A DNA stretch of 64,000 nt from contig NZ_FOQM01000028.1 of the NCBI RefSeq assembly GCF_900113735.1, forward strand, positions 44,457 to 108,456, given 5' to 3'. The stretch is from Bradyrhizobium sp. Gha (lineage in GTDB: Bacteria > Pseudomonadota > Alphaproteobacteria > Rhizobiales > Xanthobacteraceae). A model generated the notes under the pieces. It was not told the DNA's origin. It saw nothing but the letters and a program-made list of their open reading frames with translations, and did no database searches. A program made the translations under genes and the position numbers. Positions 17,329 through 26,199 of the stretch are shown one piece after another; position 1 is the stretch's first letter; every line of letters begins with the position of its first letter.

Positions 17329-18347
17329 TGAAAGAGTTTACGCCCGCTCCCGATTCCGCCTCGATCGTCTCCGTCACCGACCGCGTCAAGCCTGTCACGC
17401 TTGGCATGGGTGTAACCTCGGTGCATTTCCTCAGGGACCGCGCCGCCTTTGTGGGCGGCGAGGAGAATGTCGCCTTCGTCGACGCCAAAGGCGAGATCAG
17501 CATCGTGGCCGTTCACAGCGGCGGCATTCTCTCGACTGCCTCCGACGGCAAGCGCCTCGTGATGGGCGGCGACGACGGCAAGGTCGTCTCGGTCGATGCC
17601 AAGGGCGAGGTGACGCTGCTCGCCACCGATCCGAAGCGGCGCTGGATCGACGCTGTGGCGTTGCACCCTGATGGTGCCTTCGCCTGGTCGGCCGGCAAGA
17701 CGGCGACCGTCAAGAGCGGCAAGGCCGAGCCAAAGTCGCTCGATGTGCCCTCGACCGTCGGTGGTCTCGCGTTCGCGCCCAAGGGCCTGCGGCTCGCGAT
17801 CGCGCATTACAACGGCGCGACGCTGTGGTTTCCCAACATGGACGGATCGGCCGAATTCCTGCCCTGGGCCGGCTCGCATCTGGGCGTCACCTTCAGCCCC
17901 GACAACAAGTTCCTGGTCACGAGCATGCATGAGGCCGCCCTGCACGGCTGGCGTCTCGCCGACAACAGGCACATGCGCATGACCGGCTATCCCGGTCGCG
18001 TCCGCTCGATGTCCTGGAGTGCGGGCGGCAAGGGACTGGCGACCTCAGGCGCCGACACCGTCATCATCTGGCCGTTTGCCAGCAAGGACGGCCCGATGGG
18101 CAAGGAGCCCGCGATGCTGGCGCCGCTGCAGGCGCGCGTGGCGGTGGTCGCTTGCCATCCGAAGAACGACATTCTGGCCTGCGGCTACAGCGATGGCACG
18201 GTGCTGATGGTGCGAATGGAGGATGGCGCCGAGATCCTGGTCCGCCGCAACGGCACGCCGCCGGTGGCCGGGCTGGCCTGGAACGCCAAGGGCACGCAAC
18301 TCGCTTTCGCCGACGAAAATGGGGACGGCGGCCTGCTGGAGCTTTGA
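17328..18347 (+). CDS. WD40-repeat beta-propeller protein of the zinc operon
   Basis: The 339-residue protein starts in a TGATG overlap with the CobW gene. It has repeated propeller strands such as HPDGAFAWSAGKTATV, LAFAPKGLRLAIAHYNGATLWF, VTFSPDNKFLVTSMHEAALHGW and LAWNAKGTQLAFADENG. No signal peptide is present, so it is cytosolic. No catalytic motif is seen. WD40 proteins are protein-interaction scaffolds. Strict coupling to a CobW GTPase suggests that it partners that metallochaperone or its client. That is inference. Confidence 0.82.
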   Translation: MKEFTPAPDSASIVSVTDRVKPVTLGMGVTSVHFLRDRAAFVGGEENVAFVDAKGEISIVAVHSGGILSTASDGKRLVMGGDDGKVVSVDAKGEVTLLATDPKRRWIDAVALHPDGAFAWSAGKTATVKSGKAEPKSLDVPSTVGGLAFAPKGLRLAIAHYNGATLWFPNMDGSAEFLPWAGSHLGVTFSPDNKFLVTSMHEAALHGWRLADNRHMRMTGYPGRVRSMSWSAGGKGLATSGADTVIIWPFASKDGPMGKEPAMLAPLQARVAVVACHPKNDILACGYSDGTVLMVRMEDGAEILVRRNGTPPVAGLAWNAKGTQLAFADENGDGGLLEL

Positions 18348-18377
18348 TCTGTCATGGTTCCGGCCGTATAGGGGACC

Positions 18378-19094
18378 ATGCGGTTTCTTACGACCTTCCA
18401 GCTCGCTGATTTCGCCGACACGCTGGTCAGCCTGTTCACGGCTTTCGTGCTGGGCACGCTGATCGGCGCCGAGCGGCAATACAGGCAACGCACTGCCGGC
18501 CTGCGCACCAACGTGCTGGTCGCGGTGGGTGCCGCAGCCTTCGTCGATCTCGCCATGCATCTGGACGGCGCTGATGGTGCTGTGCGGGTGATCGCCTATG
18601 TCGTCTCGGGTATCGGCTTTCTCGGTGCCGGCGTCATCATGAAGCAGGGCATGGACGTGCGTGGCCTGAACACGGCGGCGACGCTGTGGGCTTCCGCCGC
18701 TGTGGGATCATGCGCCGGCGCCGACATGGTCGCCCAAGCGGCGGTGCTCACCGTCTTCGTCATTGCCGGCAACACCATGCTGCGCCCGCTGGTCAACGCC
18801 ATCAACCGCATTCCGCTGAACGAGAAGGCGTTGGAGGCGACCTATTACTTCAAGCTCGCGGTCGCGGCCGACGCGCTGCCTGACATGCGCGACCGTCTCG
18901 TCGACAAGCTCGAGGCCGCGAAGTATGCGGTGGCCGATATCGACGTCGCCGAGATTGGCGACGACATTCTGGAGATTGTCGCCAAGCTGGTGGCGACTGC
19001 GGTCGATCCGAACGAGCTGAACGCGGTCGCGACCGATCTCCAGCATCTGCCCGGCGTGAGCCACGCCACCTGGGAAGTCAGCACCACGGACTAA
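18378..19094 (+). CDS. MgtC/SapB-family membrane protein
   Basis: This 238-residue protein has about five membrane helices. The N-terminal motif LGTLIGAERQYRQRTAGLRTNVLVAVGAAAF is written here as the MgtC core (GxERQ and GLRT). Further on are GIGFLGAGVIMKQG and NTAATLWASAAVGSCAG. The C-terminal 80 residues form a soluble ACT-like tail. MgtC-type proteins influence magnesium homeostasis, ATP synthase or phosphate uptake, and direct transport is unproven. It follows the WD40 gene by 30 bases and could be the last member of the zinc operon, or have its own promoter. Confidence 0.87.
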   Translation: MRFLTTFQLADFADTLVSLFTAFVLGTLIGAERQYRQRTAGLRTNVLVAVGAAAFVDLAMHLDGADGAVRVIAYVVSGIGFLGAGVIMKQGMDVRGLNTAATLWASAAVGSCAGADMVAQAAVLTVFVIAGNTMLRPLVNAINRIPLNEKALEATYYFKLAVAADALPDMRDRLVDKLEAAKYAVADIDVAEIGDDILEIVAKLVATAVDPNELNAVATDLQHLPGVSHATWEVSTTD

Positions 19095-19194
19095 CGTGCT
19101 ATTTTGGCGCACGAGCCCACAGTTCCAGTCATGCAGGGCGCGGAACCCCGGTGCCGGAAGTTCGTTGATCCCGCAGATAAAGGCGGTGATCGAT

Positions 19195-19533
19195 ATGCCC
19201 GGCCAGAATGACAAGCGAAACGTGAAGCTCGACCTGACGATCGCCTGCTCGCTGTTCGCAGCAGGCGTCGTCGTTTCGGTGATGTCGCTGGCGCAAATCC
19301 GCGCGGAACACCGGATGGAGTTGGCGCAGGCCACGCAGCCGCTGCAGGGCACGCCATCCACCGATCAGGACAAGATGCCCGCCGAGGCAAAGCCAGGCGG
19401 CGAACGTCCGACCACGCCGGCTCCCCAGCCGGCGCGTCCCGATCCGCAGACGCAAGGCGCGGCGGGTGCTGCCAAACCGGCGTTGCCGCCGGCCCCTGCC
19501 GAGAAAATCGCGCCACCGCTCGAGAAGAAATAG
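19195..19533 (+). CDS. Small single-pass membrane protein with proline-rich tail
   Basis: The 112-residue product starts at ATG 19195. It has a short basic N-terminus (MPGQNDKRNVKLDL), one membrane helix (TIACSLFAAGVVVSVMSLAQI) and a periplasmic or cytoplasmic low-complexity tail rich in Pro, Ala and Gln ending PPLEKK. No catalytic motif is visible and I do not recognise the family. The 33 residues upstream in the same frame (from 19096) have no ribosome-binding site and were omitted. Confidence 0.55.
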   Translation: MPGQNDKRNVKLDLTIACSLFAAGVVVSVMSLAQIRAEHRMELAQATQPLQGTPSTDQDKMPAEAKPGGERPTTPAPQPARPDPQTQGAAGAAKPALPPAPAEKIAPPLEKK

Positions 19534-19647
19534 GCTCGACGGTCCCGCATTTTGACGCGCATGTGACGTCTGATGCCCAGTCAATGACCTCGCCATGGCG
19601 CGCGGCCCCCTCCATAATCCGTCGAACCAACGACAGATGGGGCTTCC

Positions 19648-20388
19648 ATGAAGATCGAGGACGTTCGCCGTAACGCTTATTCGATGCCGCTCACGAACCC
19701 GTCATTCCCGCCGGGGCCATATCGCTTTTTCAACCGCGAATATTTCATCATCACCTACAGGACCGATCCAGAAGCCCTTGCCGCCATCGTGCCCGAGCCG
19801 CTCGAGGTGGCGGAGCCGGTGGTGAAATACGAATTCATCCGCATGCCCGACTCGACCGGCTTCGGCGACTACACCGAGACCGGGCAGGTGATCCCGGTCC
19901 GCTTCAAGGGCGAGCTCGGCGCCTACACCCACGCGATGTATCTCGACGACGAAGGCCCGATCGCCGGTGGCCGCGAGCTGTGGGGGTTTCCGAAGAAGCT
20001 GGCGCGGCCGAAGATCGAGGTCGAGAGCGACGTGCTGGTCGGCTCGCTGCATTATGGTTCGGTGCTCTGTGCCTCCGCGACCATGGGCTACAAGCACCGC
20101 AAGGTCGATCTTGACGGGGTGCTCCAGCCGATGAAGGCACCGAACTTCATCCTGAAGATCATCCCGCATGTCGACGGTAGCGCCCGGATCTGCGAGCTGG
20201 TGCGCTTCCACCTCGAGGACATCACGTTGAAGGAAGCCTGGACCGGACCCGGCGCGCTCGGCCTGTTTCCTCACGCGCTCTGCGATGTCGCTCGGCTGCC
20301 GGTGCGCGAGGTGCTCTCGGCGCTGCACTTCAAAGCGGACCTGACGCTTGGGCTCGGCAGCGTGGCGTTCGATTACATGGCGAGATGA
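19648..20388 (+). CDS. adc: Acetoacetate decarboxylase
   Basis: The 246-residue enzyme contains RELWGFPKKLARP, with Lys116 in the position of the Schiff-base Lys of acetoacetate decarboxylase and Lys117 next to it. Upstream blocks include YEFIRMPDSTGFGDY and GELGAYTHAMYLDDEGP. It decarboxylates acetoacetate to acetone and CO2 in the cytosol. Some relatives in this superfamily act as aldolase-dehydratases, but the Lys-Lys pair and the overall length support the decarboxylase. It is preceded by a 114-base gap and converges with the lyase-like gene. Confidence 0.9.
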   Translation: MKIEDVRRNAYSMPLTNPSFPPGPYRFFNREYFIITYRTDPEALAAIVPEPLEVAEPVVKYEFIRMPDSTGFGDYTETGQVIPVRFKGELGAYTHAMYLDDEGPIAGGRELWGFPKKLARPKIEVESDVLVGSLHYGSVLCASATMGYKHRKVDLDGVLQPMKAPNFILKIIPHVDGSARICELVRFHLEDITLKEAWTGPGALGLFPHALCDVARLPVREVLSALHFKADLTLGLGSVAFDYMAR

Positions 20389-20425
20389 CGTGAGTGGGCG
20401 GGGCGCGGCATGACGCGCCCCGGTC

Positions 20426-22033
20426 CTATTGCGCCGCGTCGTTGGGCAAGAGCGCCGCAAACGCCTGATCGAGCGCGCTATCGGCCTTCGCGAGCTTGTC
20501 GTGCTGGGCCGCTAGCCAGAGCTTGTCTGCGTCGAGGCGCTGCTGGGCTGCCTTGAGCATGCGTGCAGTCTCCTCCGGCTGCGGACCGCCCACGCCCCGG
20601 GTGTGCGCCACGATCCAGTCCGGTGACATCACCTCCCTGAATTCGGCTTCGCTCATCGGGAACGGCCGCGCCGGCATGTTGAATTTGGCAAGCGTCTTGG
20701 CGAAGAGGTCAGTCACCTCGCTGAAGGGGATGGTCTTGGGCGTGAGATCCAGCGGCCGTGCATAGCTGACCATCTGTGATGCAAAGCCATGGCCGACGCG
20801 GAACGGGATCTGGTGCGCCTGCAACAGCAGCTCGGCGAGGTTCATGGTCGAGGTCCAGTCGCTCTCCAGCTCTTCCCTGGCGCGGGCCTTGTTGACCACG
20901 ATCGCATCCAACACCCGGCCGGTGGCGGTGACCATGTCGATGGCGCGGGGGAGCAAACCGACATCCTCTGACTGGGACTTGGAGTCGACCATGCCCGACA
21001 TGACGTTGTGCGCGCGGATCGACACTGCCGTCGACAGCCCCACCACGTCTGAAGCCGCGATCCTCGCCTGCATGATCAGGCCCGGATTGCGCTTCTGCGG
21101 CATCGAGCTGCTGGTGTAGGTCGAGCCCTCCTGCAGCAATAGCCACGGTCGTATCTCGGCGTATTGGGTATGCAGATCCTGCATCATCGCGCCGATGCGG
21201 ATGGCGGCCGAATTGGCGATTGCGGTGGCCTCGAGCTGGTTGTCGAACGGGATCACCTGGTTGGCATCCATCGAATTCTCGACGACGCCGTCAAAGCCGA
21301 GCAGCTCGGCGAGACGCGTGCGGTTCAGCGGCCAGACCGAGTCGGACATGACGCCGACGCCCATCGGGCTGAGGTTGAGCCGGCGATGGGCCTCGCTGAC
21401 GCGCTGCTGGTCGCGCTCGAACGATTCCTCATAGGCCAGCAGGTAATGGCCATAGGTGATGGGCACCGCCTGCACGCCGTTGGTGTAGCCGGGCATCAAC
21501 GCATCGAGATTGTCGGCCGCCTTGGCGAGCAGCTTGGCACGCAAGCCCAGCAACGCCTCGGCAAAATCCAGCGTCTGGTTGCGTAGTTTGGCCGCGCGAA
21601 AGGTCGCGTACATGTCCTGACGGCTGCGCCCGGCGTGGATGACGGATGCCTCCTCGCCGACCTTGTCGGTCATGATCTTCTCGATCTGAAGGACGTCGCT
21701 GGGGCGCTTGCCGTCGGGCTCACGCGCCTGGCGGATCGTGTAGTCCACGCCGGCGGCGATCAGCTGGCCGGTCTTTTTCGGGAAGATGCCTTCCTCTACC
21801 AGCATCACGGTGGAGGCCTTGTTGATCTTGTTGAGCCAGTAGAACTGGTCCTCGGCGGCGTCCGATTTGCTGGTCGAGGGCTGCGCGTCCCTGGGGGCGT
21901 TGGCGCCGATCTTGGCAGCGTTTTCGTTGCATTCCTGCGTGGTCTTGCAGGGCAACTGACCGGTGTCCGCGGCCCATGCGTGGGACGCGATCAGAAGATT
22001 GATGCCTCCCGCGATGCAGGCGATATGCTTCAT
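20426..22033 (-). CDS. Exported argininosuccinate-lyase-like protein with an altered active site
   Basis: The 535-residue protein begins with a Sec signal peptide (MKHIACIAGGINLLIASHAWA), unusual for this cytosolic superfamily. The fumarase/aspartase fold is clear. HAGRSRQDMYATFRAAKLRN aligns with the HTGRSRNDQ region, and SSSMPQKRNPG is the signature loop with the catalytic Ser. However, the segment MPGYTNGVQAVPITYGHYLL has Asn where argininosuccinate lyase has the general acid/base His of PGYTHLQ. It may cleave a C-N bond in an amino-acid or polyamine derivative in the periplasm, or may be inactive. It lies downstream of homospermidine synthase on the same strand. Confidence 0.8.
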   Translation of the reverse strand: MKHIACIAGGINLLIASHAWAADTGQLPCKTTQECNENAAKIGANAPRDAQPSTSKSDAAEDQFYWLNKINKASTVMLVEEGIFPKKTGQLIAAGVDYTIRQAREPDGKRPSDVLQIEKIMTDKVGEEASVIHAGRSRQDMYATFRAAKLRNQTLDFAEALLGLRAKLLAKAADNLDALMPGYTNGVQAVPITYGHYLLAYEESFERDQQRVSEAHRRLNLSPMGVGVMSDSVWPLNRTRLAELLGFDGVVENSMDANQVIPFDNQLEATAIANSAAIRIGAMMQDLHTQYAEIRPWLLLQEGSTYTSSSMPQKRNPGLIMQARIAASDVVGLSTAVSIRAHNVMSGMVDSKSQSEDVGLLPRAIDMVTATGRVLDAIVVNKARAREELESDWTSTMNLAELLLQAHQIPFRVGHGFASQMVSYARPLDLTPKTIPFSEVTDLFAKTLAKFNMPARPFPMSEAEFREVMSPDWIVAHTRGVGGPQPEETARMLKAAQQRLDADKLWLAAQHDKLAKADSALDQAFAALLPNDAAQ

Positions 22034-22132
22034 GCCGACCTCCCGGTTGCCGTCCGGCCAGGGTTGGTTAGCACCCGGGGCGGCGGAAGGCCATGAGCCT
22101 CCCGTTCATTGCGGCCCGGGCAGGTGCGCCTG

Positions 22133-23575
22133 TCAGCGCACCAGGATGTTCTTGAACTGCCAGGGATCGCTGGTGTCGATATCCTCCGGGAACAATCCCG
22201 GACGATCCGTCAGCGGCGTCCAATCGGTGTAGAAGCCTTTCACCGGGCCGAGGTATGGCAGCTGGATCTCCAGCAGGCGGTCGAAATCCATCTCGTCGGC
22301 TTCGACGATGCCCTCGTTCGGGTTCTCCAGCGCCCACACCATGCCGCCGAGCACGGCGGAGGTCACTTGCAGGCCGGTGGCGTTCTGATACGGCGCAAGT
22401 GCGCGGGTCTCTTCGATCGAAAGCTGCGAGCCATACCAATAAGCATTCTTGTCGTGGCCGAACAGCAGCACGCCGAGCTCGTCGATGCCGTCGACGATCT
22501 CGTTTTCATCCAAGATGTGGTGCTTCTCCTGCATCTTGGCGGCGCGGCCGAACATCTCGTGCAGCGACAGCACGGCATCGTCGGCCGGATGATAGGCATA
22601 GTGACAGGTCGGCCGGTAGATCGCCTTGCCGGAGGCATCACGCACGGTGAAGTAATCGGCAATCGAGATCGATTCGTTGTGGGTGACGAGGAAGCCGTAC
22701 TGCGCCCCCCGGGTCGGGCACCAGGTGCGCACGCGCGTGTTGGCGCCGGGCTGCATCAGATAGATCGCCGCGCCGCAGCCGGCTTCGTGGGTCCGCGCAT
22801 TCTCGGGCATCCATTTCTCATGGGTGCCCCAGCCGAGCTCGGACGGCTGCACGCCTTCCGAAAGGAAGCCTTCCACCGACCAGGTGTTGACGAAGACGTC
22901 AGGCTCCTTCGGCGTCTTGGAGCGCTGGGTGTCGCGTTCTGCGATGTGGATGCCCTTGATGCCGGCCTGCCGCATCAGATCGGCCCATTCGGCCCTGGTC
23001 TTCGGCCGGGGCGCATTGAGCTTCAGATCGGCGGCGACGTTGAGCAGCGCCTGCTTGACGAAAAACGAGACCATGCCGGGATTGGCGCCGCAGCAGGAGA
23101 CGGCTGTCGTCGAGCCCGCCGGGCGCGCCTTCTTGGCGGCCAGCGTCACTTCCCGCAGCGCGTAGTTGGAGCGCGCTTCCGGGCCCTTGGTCGAATCGAA
23201 ATAGAAGCCGAGCCAGGGCTCGTTGACCGTGTCGATATAGAGCGCGCCGAGCTCGTTGCAGAGCTCCATGATGTCGGTCGAGCCGGTGTCGACGGAGAGA
23301 TTGACGCAAAAGCCCTGGCCGCCGCCCTCGGTGAGCAGCGGGGTCAGCAATTCCCGGTAATTCTCCCTGGTCACGGCCTTCTGGATGAAGCGCACATTCT
23401 GCTTCTCGCAATGCGCCTTGCGGCCCTCGTCCTTCGGATCGATCACGGTGACGCGCGACTTGTCGTAGTCGAGATGGCGCTCGATCATCGGCAAGGTGCC
23501 TTTGCCGATGGAGCCGAAGCCGACCATGACGATGGGACCGGTGATCTTCGCATAGATCTGCGAGGGAGGGCTCAT
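22133..23575 (-). CDS. hss: Homospermidine synthase
   Basis: The 480-residue enzyme starts at 23575 (MSPPSQIYAKITGP). It has an N-terminal Rossmann motif (MVGFGSIGKGTLPMIERH) followed by VNLSVDTGSTDIMELC, DTVNEPW and the SCCGANPGMVSFFVKQAL region, which are characteristic of bacterial homospermidine synthase. The enzyme uses NAD to join two putrescines, or putrescine and spermidine, into homospermidine. Ornithine decarboxylase, which supplies putrescine, lies about 2.5 kb upstream on the same strand. Homospermidine is a major polyamine in rhizobia. Confidence 0.93.
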   Translation of the reverse strand: MSPPSQIYAKITGPIVMVGFGSIGKGTLPMIERHLDYDKSRVTVIDPKDEGRKAHCEKQNVRFIQKAVTRENYRELLTPLLTEGGGQGFCVNLSVDTGSTDIMELCNELGALYIDTVNEPWLGFYFDSTKGPEARSNYALREVTLAAKKARPAGSTTAVSCCGANPGMVSFFVKQALLNVAADLKLNAPRPKTRAEWADLMRQAGIKGIHIAERDTQRSKTPKEPDVFVNTWSVEGFLSEGVQPSELGWGTHEKWMPENARTHEAGCGAAIYLMQPGANTRVRTWCPTRGAQYGFLVTHNESISIADYFTVRDASGKAIYRPTCHYAYHPADDAVLSLHEMFGRAAKMQEKHHILDENEIVDGIDELGVLLFGHDKNAYWYGSQLSIEETRALAPYQNATGLQVTSAVLGGMVWALENPNEGIVEADEMDFDRLLEIQLPYLGPVKGFYTDWTPLTDRPGLFPEDIDTSDPWQFKNILVR

Positions 23576-23639
23576 GGGATGGTTTCTCCGGAACGTGCTG
23601 GCGGACAATTGGTGGATGGATCAGGCGCTGCGGCGCTTG

Positions 23640-24029
23640 CTAGATGCCGCGGCGCTTGGCGGTGACTTCGATCTCGACCTTCATCTCGGGCTTGAGAAGC
23701 GCCGAGACGACGAGCAGCGTGGCGGCCGGGCGGATCTCGCCCAGGACCTGGCCGCAGACCGCGAAGTGCTCATCCGCGTCCTTGGCATCGGTGAGGTAGT
23801 AGGTCGCGCGGACGATGTCGGCCATCTCGAAACCGCCCTCCTTCAGGGCCGCTTCGATGGTCTTGAAGCAGTTGCGTGACTGGCTCGTGACATCGTCAGG
23901 CATCGTCATCGTCGCGTAGTCATAGCCGGTGGTTCCGGCGACGAAGCAGAAGTCGCCGTCGACCACAGCGCGGCTATAGCCGGCGGTCTTCTCAAAGGGG
24001 GAGCCGGTGGAAATCAGGCGACGGGACAT
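23640..24029 (-). CDS. RidA/YjgF-family protein
   Basis: The 129-residue protein has the Rid fold signatures AGYSRAVVDGDFCFVAGTTGYD, DIVRATYYLTDAKDADEHF and PAATLLVVSALLKPEMKVEIEVTA. The Arg residue that binds the imine/enamine carboxylate in true RidA is usually in RxxxxxxxLP; here it is replaced by RPAATLLVV, where RPA is typical of other Rid subgroups. It may hydrolyse reactive imines produced by the neighbouring PLP-dependent decarboxylase. Its start at 24029 has good surroundings. Confidence 0.85.
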   Translation of the reverse strand: MSRRLISTGSPFEKTAGYSRAVVDGDFCFVAGTTGYDYATMTMPDDVTSQSRNCFKTIEAALKEGGFEMADIVRATYYLTDAKDADEHFAVCGQVLGEIRPAATLLVVSALLKPEMKVEIEVTAKRRGI

Positions 24030-24167
24030 GGGGTGGGCCTCGACTGAATGGGGGAATTCCGTGGGGTTAAAGGGCGTTTCCGGGGCTCACGCAACCCCTG
24101 CTCAGCGCAGGCACGGCCGCACGTTGCCGCGGAGCGCGGCTTCGGTGGTCGCCGTCATGGCTATCCC

Positions 24168-24755
24168 TTACGCCGCGTGCGCCTGAAGGGGGCGAACTAC
24201 CCTCCGTTTGGCCAGCGCCGCGCCGGTCGGGACGATCATCCCCTCGGCGCCATCGAGCGCACCGATCTGGAATTCGATCGCCAGCAGGCGCTCGCTCTCG
24301 AACGGGCCAGGCAGCATCAATGCGCCGGTCTTCTCGGCCGAGAAGCCGAAGCGGGCGTAGTAGGGGGCATCGCCGAGCAGGATCACGGCTTCATGCCCGC
24401 GCGCCCGGGCGGCGGCCAGCGCTTGATGCATCAGCGCGGCGCCGATCCCGAGCTCGCGGCAGGCAGGGGCCACCGCCAGTGGTCCGAGGACCAGAGCGGG
24501 CCTGCCGCCGGCGCTGACGTGCCACAACCGCACGGTTCCCACGAGCTCGCCCTCGCGCATCGCCGACAGGGCAAGGCCTGCGGCAGGCGCGCGTCCGTCG
24601 CGCAGGCGCTGGCAGGTGCGGTCATGGCGGTTCTCGCCAAAACAGACATCGAGCAGCGCTTCACGCATCGCGACGTCGGATGCACGTTCCGCGCGGATCA
24701 CGAACGGAACGGCATGCGAAGTGAGGGCGATCTGTGGCTTCCGAAAAGCAGTCAT
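24168..24755 (-). CDS. GNAT-family N-acetyltransferase (YhbS-like)
   Basis: The 195-residue protein has GNAT motif A in ALVLGPLAVAPACRELGIGAALMHQAL and motif B in VILLGDAPYYARFGFSAEKTGAL. LGDxxYYxRFGF is typical of YhbS-type acetyltransferases. The substrate is unknown. Its position between ornithine decarboxylase and RidA/homospermidine synthase raises the possibility of an amine or amino-acid substrate, but family members are often misassociated, so this is weak. Confidence 0.82.
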   Translation of the reverse strand: MTAFRKPQIALTSHAVPFVIRAERASDVAMREALLDVCFGENRHDRTCQRLRDGRAPAAGLALSAMREGELVGTVRLWHVSAGGRPALVLGPLAVAPACRELGIGAALMHQALAAARARGHEAVILLGDAPYYARFGFSAEKTGALMLPGPFESERLLAIEFQIGALDGAEGMIVPTGAALAKRRVVRPLQAHAA

Positions 24756-24831
24756 GGCGCGTCAGTCCCCGCTTGAAATCCGGCGAAGGCACGCGGTCTC
24801 AAGCGTCGTCAGAATGGCAATGTCGGGTGAG

Positions 24832-24849
24832 GAGCCGGCAAGCCGGCTC
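24832..24849 (-). promoter_or_regulatory. Intercistronic hairpin after ornithine decarboxylase
   Basis: GAGCCGGC and GCCGGCTC flank two bases, a perfect 8-pair dyad 36 bases after the ornithine decarboxylase stop. No T-run follows, so it is more likely an mRNA-stabilising or processing hairpin than an intrinsic terminator. Confidence 0.4.
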
Positions 24850-24884
24850 TCGGGTTCGTCAGGCCTCGGAAGAAGAGAGGCTGC

Positions 24885-26027
24885 TTAGATGTGGTAGGTC
24901 TTCAGCGGCGGGATACCGTTGAACGCCACCGCCGAGTAGGTCGACGTATAGGCCCCGGTGCCTTCGATCAGCAGCTTGTCGCCGATCTCGAGCGTAACAG
25001 GGAGCGGATACGGGGTCTTCTCGTACAGCACGTCGGCGCTGTCGCAGGTCGGACCTGCGAGCACGCACGGGGTCATGTCCGCGCCGTCATGCGGGGTGCG
25101 GATGGCGTAGCGGATCGACTCGTCCATGGTCTCCGCGAGACCGCCGAACTTGCCAATGTCCAGGTAAACCCAGCGCACCTCGTCCTCGTCGCTCTTCTTC
25201 GAGATGAGCACGACCTCGGATTCGATGATGCCGGCGTTGCCCACCATGCCGCGGCCCGGCTCGATGATGGTCTCCGGAATCTGGTTGCCGAAGTGCTTGC
25301 GCAGCGCGCGGAAGATCGAGCGGCCGTAGGTCACGACCGGCGGCACGTCCTTCAGGTACTTGGTCGGGAATCCGCCGCCCATGTTGACCATGGTCAGGTT
25401 GATGCCGCGCTCGGCGCAGTCGCGGAACACCTGCGAGGCCATGGCCAGCGCACGGTCCCACGCCTTCACCTTGCGCTGCTGCGAGCCGACATGGAACGAG
25501 ATGCCGCACGGTTCCAGGCCCAGGCGCTTGGCGGCGTCGAGCACCTCGACGGCCATCTCCGGGTCGCAGCCGAACTTGCGCGACAGCGGCCACTCGGCGC
25601 CGGCGCAATCATAGAGGATGCGGCAGAACACCTTCGCGCCGGGAGCGGCACGGGCGACCTTCTCGACCTCGGCGGTGCAGTCGACCGCGAACAGCCGGAT
25701 GCCGAGCGCGAAGGCGCGCGCGATGTCGCGCTCCTTCTTGATCGTGTTGCCGAAGGAAATGCGGTCGGGCGTCGCACCGGCGGCCAGCGCCATCTCGATC
25801 TCGGCGACCGTCGCGGTGTCGAAGCAGGAGCCCATGGAAGCGAGCAAGGACAGCACTTCCGGCGCCGGGTTCGCCTTGACGGCGTAGAACACGCGGCTGT
25901 CGGGCAGCGCCTTGGCGAAGGTCTGGTAATTGTCGCGCACGACCTCGAGGTCGACGACGAGGCACGGCTCGGTGTCGAGACCTTCCTTGCGGCGGTTGCG
26001 CAGGAATTCCTGGATACGTTCGGTCAT
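24885..26027 (-). CDS. Ornithine/lysine decarboxylase, PLP fold type III
   Basis: The 380-residue enzyme is taken from M 26027 (MTERIQEFLRNRRKEGL). The PLP-binding Lys51 lies in FYAVKANPAPEVL; HVGSQQ and the Gly-rich phosphate loop NMGGGFPTKY follow. The C-terminal active-site motif is GPTCDSADVLYE, with its Cys and Asp. Together these define eukaryotic-type ornithine decarboxylase. It makes putrescine from ornithine; some homologues also accept lysine. An extra 23 upstream in-frame residues overlap the leader and were excluded. It opens the polyamine gene run and has a long structured leader. Confidence 0.93.
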   Translation of the reverse strand: MTERIQEFLRNRRKEGLDTEPCLVVDLEVVRDNYQTFAKALPDSRVFYAVKANPAPEVLSLLASMGSCFDTATVAEIEMALAAGATPDRISFGNTIKKERDIARAFALGIRLFAVDCTAEVEKVARAAPGAKVFCRILYDCAGAEWPLSRKFGCDPEMAVEVLDAAKRLGLEPCGISFHVGSQQRKVKAWDRALAMASQVFRDCAERGINLTMVNMGGGFPTKYLKDVPPVVTYGRSIFRALRKHFGNQIPETIIEPGRGMVGNAGIIESEVVLISKKSDEDEVRWVYLDIGKFGGLAETMDESIRYAIRTPHDGADMTPCVLAGPTCDSADVLYEKTPYPLPVTLEIGDKLLIEGTGAYTSTYSAVAFNGIPPLKTYHI

Positions 26028-26199
26028 GGCACTCTCCGGCGGCCCCAGCGACGGGGTCCGTATCAACGTGACGTCGGATAAGAGCGCTCCGGCCACATCG
26101 CGCGATGGAGGCGCGCTGAAGCCAAAAGACTCAAACCAGACTGTGCTGCCGTGGATTGGTTGGGAGAGTTTCCCGCCCGCTCACCTGGCAATGAAGGAC

